Assembly (NCBI GenBank): GCA_030620095.1
Contig: JAUTXW010000873.1
Span: 48,501 to 112,500 of the forward strand
Reading direction: 5' to 3'
Length of the DNA stretch: 64,000 bases
Source: Kuschelorhynchus macadamiae
Lineage: Eukaryota; Arthropoda; Insecta; Coleoptera; Curculionidae
Each line of letters opens with the position of its first letter. Within the stretch, counting starts at the first letter, position 1. Under the pieces are notes generated by a model. That model was not told the DNA's origin, searched no databases, and saw only the letters and a list, made by a program, of their open reading frames with translations. A program made the translations under genes and the position numbers. Below, piece by piece: positions 62,216 to 64,000 of the stretch.

Positions 62216-62927
62216 ATGTCTTATACCTTTACTTTATGTGATAGAAATGCACTTCTATCTGCTAAAATTTATCCACCAATTAAATTGAACGAAAACGAAG
62301 AATACGTATTAGGTTTAATTAATTTTGAAAGTTATAATTCCATACCTAACATTGATAGTTAGATAAATTTCATTTTAATGATACGTTGAGTATTACCATT
62401 CCTGAAGGTTCATACGATGTCAAAGACATCAATAATTATCTTGGGAACAAGTGGAAAATGAGCTCAAGGAAAACGAGGGAACCGAGAATGAAAAACCTTT
62501 CCTTTCAATTAAGGGTAACTACAATACTTTGAAGTGTGAAATGAAAAGTAACTTAGATATTGATTTTTCCATAAAAAAATCTATAGGGTCATTGTTGGGA
62601 TTTGATAAAAGAAAACTTGATACAAACAAGAAAAACGTATCGGATCATCCTATAGATATTTTTAAAGTTAATAGTATTTGTTTGGAATGTAATTTAGTAA
62701 CAAATTCTTTAAATAATGGTAAACCAGTTCACATAATACACATGTTTTACCGATCATGTTTACCTGGGGCAAAAATAATTGAAAAACCATCAAACGTTAT
62801 CTATCTACCAATTAACACTCGGTATATTGGTGAAATGATACTTAAAATAATAGATCAAGATGGAAACTTGGTTAATTTCAGACAAGAAGTGGTCACAGCA
62901 AGATTGCACCTGAAGAAAGCATATTAA
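62216..62927 (+). pseudogene. Penton-like minor capsid protein (single jelly roll), N-terminal breaks
   Basis: ATG at 62216 starts MSYTFTLCDRNALLSAKIYP and ENEEYVLGLINFESYNSIPN, a typical start for the minor capsid protein of Polinton-like viruses. A TAG stands at 62360-62362 (codon 49). Coding continues in a second frame (HFNDTLSITIPEGSYDVKDI) and in a third from about 62440 to 62927, with HIIHMFYRSCLPGAKIIEKP, VIYLPINTRYIGEMILKI and DQDGNLVNFRQEVVTARLHL, the conserved C-terminal strands. It would form vertex pentamers. The breaks lie within the first 80 codons. Confidence 0.72.
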
Positions 62928-62933
62928 AAAAAA

Positions 62934-63208
62934 ATGGTATTTTTATATAATATTAATAAGCAACCTATATTTAGTAGAGTGATTAAAGAAAAATTGTCTA
63001 TAAATAAAGGGGTACCCCATCGAGTCAGGATCAGTAAACCAACAAGCAGTAAGACTTTCTAATTTCTCTGGGATTTGAACTTAAGAAAAAAAATTAAGAA
63101 ATTTAAAAGACTCTTACACTACAATTTTAAATTAAATATTAGAGTAAAATTTCAAAAATTTCTAGTATTTATAAAGTGCAATTGTAACTTTTTATCAGAA
63201 GAAAAAAA
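62934..63208 (+). other. Spacer with a possible 42-codon frame
   Basis: A short frame from ATG 62934 (MVFLYNINKQPIFSRVIKEK) ends near 63062. Small proteins are common here in such elements, but nothing supports this one. The rest is AT-rich leader to the next gene. Confidence 0.25.
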
Positions 63209-64000
63209 ATGAGTTTTAATATTTTAAATGTTACGGAGGGTGTCTTCTCTGACACACTACGCACTCTATTAGGATTTGCTGAGGATTTTCAAAAAATAAT
63301 TATGAATGTTAATCAGGAATTGGTTCTAATTCGAAGTCATACAGATGCAAATGCTATTATAAAAACCGGAAATCCACAGGCTGCCGAAGAATATAAAGTA
63401 GTTTTATCAAAAATCTTATGGAAAATACCTCATGTGTCAGTATCTGATGTGGAAAAATTCCGACTATTAAAAAATCTTGAAAGTAATCGAAATTTAAATA
63501 TTGCATTTAGAAGTTGGGAATTGCATGATCCTGTTTTACAAGAAACTACAAGTCATACATGGGCTGTCAAGAGTACTGCATTAATTACAAGACCACGGTT
63601 TCTAATATTTGCTCTATCAACCGATAGAAAACATAAAGTAGATAAAAATATGAGTGTTTTTGACCATGGAAGCTTATCAAATTTCAAACTCTATTTAAAT
63701 TCAGATGTTTATCCATACGATAATCTTAATCTTAATTTTAATACCAAACAATGGGCGGTGCTCTATGAAATGTATGCACAGTTTCAAAAAAATTACTACT
63801 ATCGACGTCACGGTGAACCATGCTACGAACCACTTAAATTCCATGGAGTTTGTCCTTTCGTTGTAGTTGACTGCTCGCACCAGAACGAGACACTTAAAAC
63901 TGGAGCAATAGATATTAGACTGGAATTTGGAAGTACAAAAAATATTCCTGCAAATACTACAGCTTTGTGTCTATTAATCCACGACCGCTTGGTGAAATAT
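63209..64000 (+). CDS. Capsid-like (jelly-roll) protein, open at window edge
   Basis: ATG at 63209 opens a frame that stays open for 264 codons to the edge. It has LLGFAEDFQKIIMNVNQELV, KILWKIPHVSVSDVEKFRLL, ALITRPRFLIFALSTDRK and LYLNSDVYPYDNLNLNF, and near the edge CPFVVVDCSHQN and AIDIRLEFGSTKNIPANTTA. Alternating beta-strand-like segments and the position after the penton-like gene suggest the major capsid protein or its C-terminal half. If it is the double jelly-roll protein, the length so far is short for the family, so either the N-terminal half is missing or this is a related capsid-like protein. No break is visible. Confidence 0.6.
   Translation, partial: MSFNILNVTEGVFSDTLRTLLGFAEDFQKIIMNVNQELVLIRSHTDANAIIKTGNPQAAEEYKVVLSKILWKIPHVSVSDVEKFRLLKNLESNRNLNIAFRSWELHDPVLQETTSHTWAVKSTALITRPRFLIFALSTDRKHKVDKNMSVFDHGSLSNFKLYLNSDVYPYDNLNLNFNTKQWAVLYEMYAQFQKNYYYRRHGEPCYEPLKFHGVCPFVVVDCSHQNETLKTGAIDIRLEFGSTKNIPANTTALCLLIHDRLVKY

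Overview
The window looks like AT-rich insect (at least arthropod) nuclear DNA made almost entirely of mobile elements in different states of decay. The evidence is the mix of element families (Transib-, piggyBac-, hAT- and Tc1/mariner-like transposases, BEL/Pao and Gypsy retrotransposons, CR1-like, RNase H-bearing and restriction-endonuclease-type LINEs, Penelope-like elements), short TTAGG-type runs, long (TA)n and (AC)n arrays, and the absence of any bacterial gene layout. No intact host gene is visible. Three short spliced-looking coding blocks (5192-5245, 19529-19702, 36342-36449) could be host exons; the first and third are phase-compatible and may flank a roughly 31-kb intron filled with transposons.

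Region 1 to 50 kb. Four copies of a long non-coding repeat family (1-925, 13.8-15.6 kb, 26.5-28.3 kb, 36.5-37.7 kb) carry degenerate internal tandem repeats and a terminal hairpin; the last copy is a fold-back. Between them lie dead transposase genes (Transib 2.1-3.2 kb, piggyBac 3.9-4.5 kb, hAT 11.5-13.5 kb, Tc1/mariner-like 33.3-33.9 and 45.4-46.4 kb), dead retroelements (CR1-like 5.3-7.65 kb, RLE-type LINE 7.8-8.9 kb, BEL/Pao 20.2-23.2 kb, RNase H LINE 23.6-26.0 kb, Gypsy 29.95-33.1 kb, Penelope-like 17.2-18.9 kb), and small non-autonomous elements whose ends can be read exactly: a TTAA-flanked piggyBac-like MITE (9665-10110), an hAT-like MITE with an 8-bp target duplication (28572-29586) and a tRNA-derived SINE with a 13-bp target duplication (18853-19400).

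Region 40.2-43.0 kb is a Penelope-like retroelement bounded by a 13-bp direct repeat. It is a head-to-head inverted structure: a deleted minus-strand copy joined to a longer plus-strand copy with reverse transcriptase and GIY-YIG endonuclease domains. Each outer end carries a recognisable hammerhead-ribozyme fold.

Region about 50.8 kb to the right edge is the most notable: a degraded endogenous Polinton/Maverick (adintovirus-like) element, cut by the window end. On the minus strand lie a protein-primed-type family B DNA polymerase in pieces, the C-terminal remnant of a retrovirus-type integrase with chromodomain, a conserved protein of unknown function and a packaging ATPase lacking its Walker B segment. 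Divergently, on the plus strand, lie a parvovirus-type phospholipase A2 domain protein, a basic core protein with a membrane-active-like segment, an adenovirus-type cysteine protease, a penton-like minor capsid protein and a capsid protein open at the window edge. Replication and integration genes thus face one way and virion genes the other, with a 150-bp divergent promoter region between them. Stops, frameshifts and deletions make it a fossil.
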